DNA of 64,000 nucleotides from Lacisediminihabitans changchengi (lineage in GTDB: Bacteria; Actinomycetota; Actinomycetes; Actinomycetales; Microbacteriaceae), in NCBI RefSeq assembly GCF_016634425.1, contig NZ_JAEPES010000006.1:62001-126000 (forward strand). The letters run 5' to 3'. Position numbers and translations under genes: made by a program. Within the stretch, counting starts at the first letter, position 1; each line of letters opens with the position of its first letter. The notes below the pieces were generated by a model. It did no database searches. It was not told the origin of the DNA and was given only the letters and a program-made list of their open reading frames with translations. Below are positions 62,507 to 64,000 of this stretch, piece after piece.

Positions 62507-63829
62507 GTGCGCGCAGCAGCAGATGTTCGACGGGTGTCGCCCTGGCGGGTCGGCGTCGTCTCGGGCATGGCGTCGTACATCGACGCGGCGGCCATCTCCG
62601 GGTTCGCCGGAGCGATCGTGATCTTCCAGACCACGCTGCTGTTCACCGCCGTGCAGATCGGCGTTACGGCGGGCGCGCTCACCGGCGGCATCGCGCTCGG
62701 CGCCGTAACGGGGGGACGGTTGGGGGACCGGTATGGGCGCAAGCCGGTGTTCATGGCCACGATGGCCACCATCGTTATCGGGGCCGTGGCGCTCATCTTC
62801 GCCCCGTCGTTCGCTGTCGTTCTGGTCGGTGCGGCACTGGTCGGGTTGGGGGCCGGGGCAGACCTGCCGGTCTCGCTCTCGACGATCGCCGAGGCGGCGG
62901 ATGATGGCAACCGTGGCAAGATCTTGGCCCTGTCGCAGATCCTGTGGGTCGCCGGCATCATCATGAACGGGGTCATCACCGCCCTGGTCGCGAATCTGGG
63001 CAGGCTCGGCACCGCGATCATCTTCGGCCACCTCGCCGTAGCGGCCCTTGTGACGCTGATCGCGCGGTTCTCGATTCCCGAATCGGCGTCATGGACCTCC
63101 GCCCGCCGGGAACGTGCGGAAGGCATCCTCACCGTGCGGGCCAGAAAAGCCGGGGTTCGCGAGCTCGCGCGATCGCCATACGCGGTGCCATTCGCCGCAC
63201 TTATCGTGTTCTATTCGCTGACCAATCTCGCGTCGAACTCGGTCGGACAGTTCGGTTCGTTTGTCGCCGTGAACTACGGCGGAATCCCCCTCGGGGTGGC
63301 GACTGTCGCAGGATTGCCGATTGTGCCGGTGGCCATCGCCTCGTCGATCGTCTTCCTGCGCATCGCCGACCGGCCCGTCCGCTTCGCATTCTTCAGGGTG
63401 GGTGCGTGCCTGCAGGTGGCGTCGCCGCTGTTCTACGTCTTCTTCGGCGTGCAGCTCTGGACGCTCATCGCCAGCGGGCTCGTGACCGCCGTCGCCGCGG
63501 CCTTCGCCTTCGAGGGCATCATGAAGATCTGGACGCAGTCATCGTTCCCCACCCTGCTGCGAACGACGGCGCAGGGCAGCATCATCGGCGTCGCGAGACT
63601 CGTCGCGGCGCTATTCGCCGTGGTGACACCGATCCTGCTGCAGGCGGTCGGCGTGCGCGTCGTGTGGGGCATCCTCTCGCTGCTGTGCGCCGTGGGAGGC
63701 CTCTGGGCATGGTCGGTGTTCCGCACCCGTGATCGGCACAGCGAATTCGACACGGAGACCGCGACCGTGCCGGATGCGACGGTGCAGCCGGCTACGGCGC
63801 CGGCCGGAACTGCAGGCTCAGCAGCGTGA
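62507..63829 (+). CDS. MFS transporter, sugar/metabolite-porter type
   Basis: The 440-residue protein has the MFS motif A GRLGDRYGRKPVF after TM2 and about twelve TM segments. VGLGAGADLPVSLSTIAEAA, a conserved first-half motif, suggests the metabolite:H+ symporter group. The GTG start has AAGGAG 6 nt upstream. The substrate cannot be told. A Thr/Ala-rich tail follows the last TM segment. Confidence 0.88.
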   Translation: MRAAADVRRVSPWRVGVVSGMASYIDAAAISGFAGAIVIFQTTLLFTAVQIGVTAGALTGGIALGAVTGGRLGDRYGRKPVFMATMATIVIGAVALIFAPSFAVVLVGAALVGLGAGADLPVSLSTIAEAADDGNRGKILALSQILWVAGIIMNGVITALVANLGRLGTAIIFGHLAVAALVTLIARFSIPESASWTSARRERAEGILTVRARKAGVRELARSPYAVPFAALIVFYSLTNLASNSVGQFGSFVAVNYGGIPLGVATVAGLPIVPVAIASSIVFLRIADRPVRFAFFRVGACLQVASPLFYVFFGVQLWTLIASGLVTAVAAAFAFEGIMKIWTQSSFPTLLRTTAQGSIIGVARLVAALFAVVTPILLQAVGVRVVWGILSLLCAVGGLWAWSVFRTRDRHSEFDTETATVPDATVQPATAPAGTAGSAA

Positions 63830-63835
63830 CGAGCC

Positions 63836-64000
63836 TCACCCGGTGTTCTGCAGCCCGGCCGCGACCCCGCTGACGGACAGCAGTAGCAAGCGCTGAAGCT
63901 CGGGATCTGCTGCCGAACCCTCGGGCGCCGCGCGCAGACTCCGCAGCGCCCGCAGCTGCAGCAGCGACAGTGCGTCGACGTAGGGGCTGCGCATCTTCAC
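63836..64000 (-). CDS. ppc: Phosphoenolpyruvate carboxylase, C-terminal end (5' end outside window)
   Basis: Only the last 54 codons are visible. The translation reads KMRSPYVDALSLLQLRALRS, then LQRLLLLSVSGVAAGLQNTG and a stop, matching the PEPC C-terminus (RNPYxDPLxxLQ and GIAAGxRNTG). The terminal Gly is the conserved catalytic-site end. It makes oxaloacetate from PEP. It lies 6 bp beyond the convergent MFS gene. Confidence 0.93.
   Translation of the reverse strand: MKMRSPYVDALSLLQLRALRSLRAAPEGSAADPELQRLLLLSVSGVAAGLQNTG

Overview
The window is 64 kb of high-GC DNA (frequent GTG/TTG starts, many 4-bp stop/start overlaps) from an actinobacterium, most likely of the Microbacteriaceae. This rests on the bS22 gene next to proC and a small HTH gene, the archaeal-type short AspRS, the ResA-CcdA-ResB-CcsB cytochrome c block, the near-complete classical menaquinone gene set, and intergenic repeats of a kind common in that family. 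It reads as chromosome, with accessory material at the left edge and right of a tRNA-Thr/tRNA-Met pair. I saw no phage, transposase or CRISPR array.

Layout. 1-7 kb: accessory and regulatory genes. They are a truncated P-loop ATPase, a HAD phosphatase broken by a perfect 38-bp tandem duplication, a LysR regulator divergent from a PLP enzyme, a DUF998/TetR pair with a dyad operator, a lone PPTase, and an OmpR-type winged-helix regulator without a receiver. 7-16 kb: housekeeping genes (upp, tadA, a CDF transporter, proC, Trk/Ktr potassium uptake, ArsR, HTH, bS22, glutaredoxin-like, Dabb, aspS). 16-21 kb: the system II cytochrome c maturation operon, headed by a histidine phosphatase. 21-35 kb: menC, menB, menE, menA, menD, menF, menG and a polyprenyl synthase, interleaved with ppk2, small membrane proteins and an FprA-type reductase. 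Together with the cytochrome c block this is the respiratory-chain core. 35-39 kb: cardiolipin synthase, YajQ, a lytic transglycosylase, tRNA-Tyr and an inositol monophosphatase-like gene. 39-45 kb: two paralogous secreted M23 peptidases sharing an upstream element, then two divergent GH13 glycosidases. 45.5 kb: tRNA-Thr and tRNA-Met.

46-64 kb looks accessory. A LacI regulator with two matching operators is divergent from a ribose/fructose-type ABC importer. The importer genes are translationally coupled to an ABM-fold protein and a PfkB sugar kinase. A decayed MalG-type permease and an M16-like peptidase fused to a PH-like domain follow. A redox cluster comes next: ADH and aldehyde dehydrogenase divergent from the pntAA-pntAB-pntB transhydrogenase, a second ADH and a PNPOx-like protein. 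Two boxes resembling the mycobacterial DosR (dormancy/hypoxia) site lie in the shared divergent promoter. Two MFS transporters and the 3' end of ppc close the window.

The points most worth a second look are the DosR-like boxes over the transhydrogenase/dehydrogenase cluster, the M16-PH fusion, the repeat-derived stretch inside menB, the in-frame amber codon before the second M23 gene, the HAD duplication, and the tandem hairpins near 45.4 kb.
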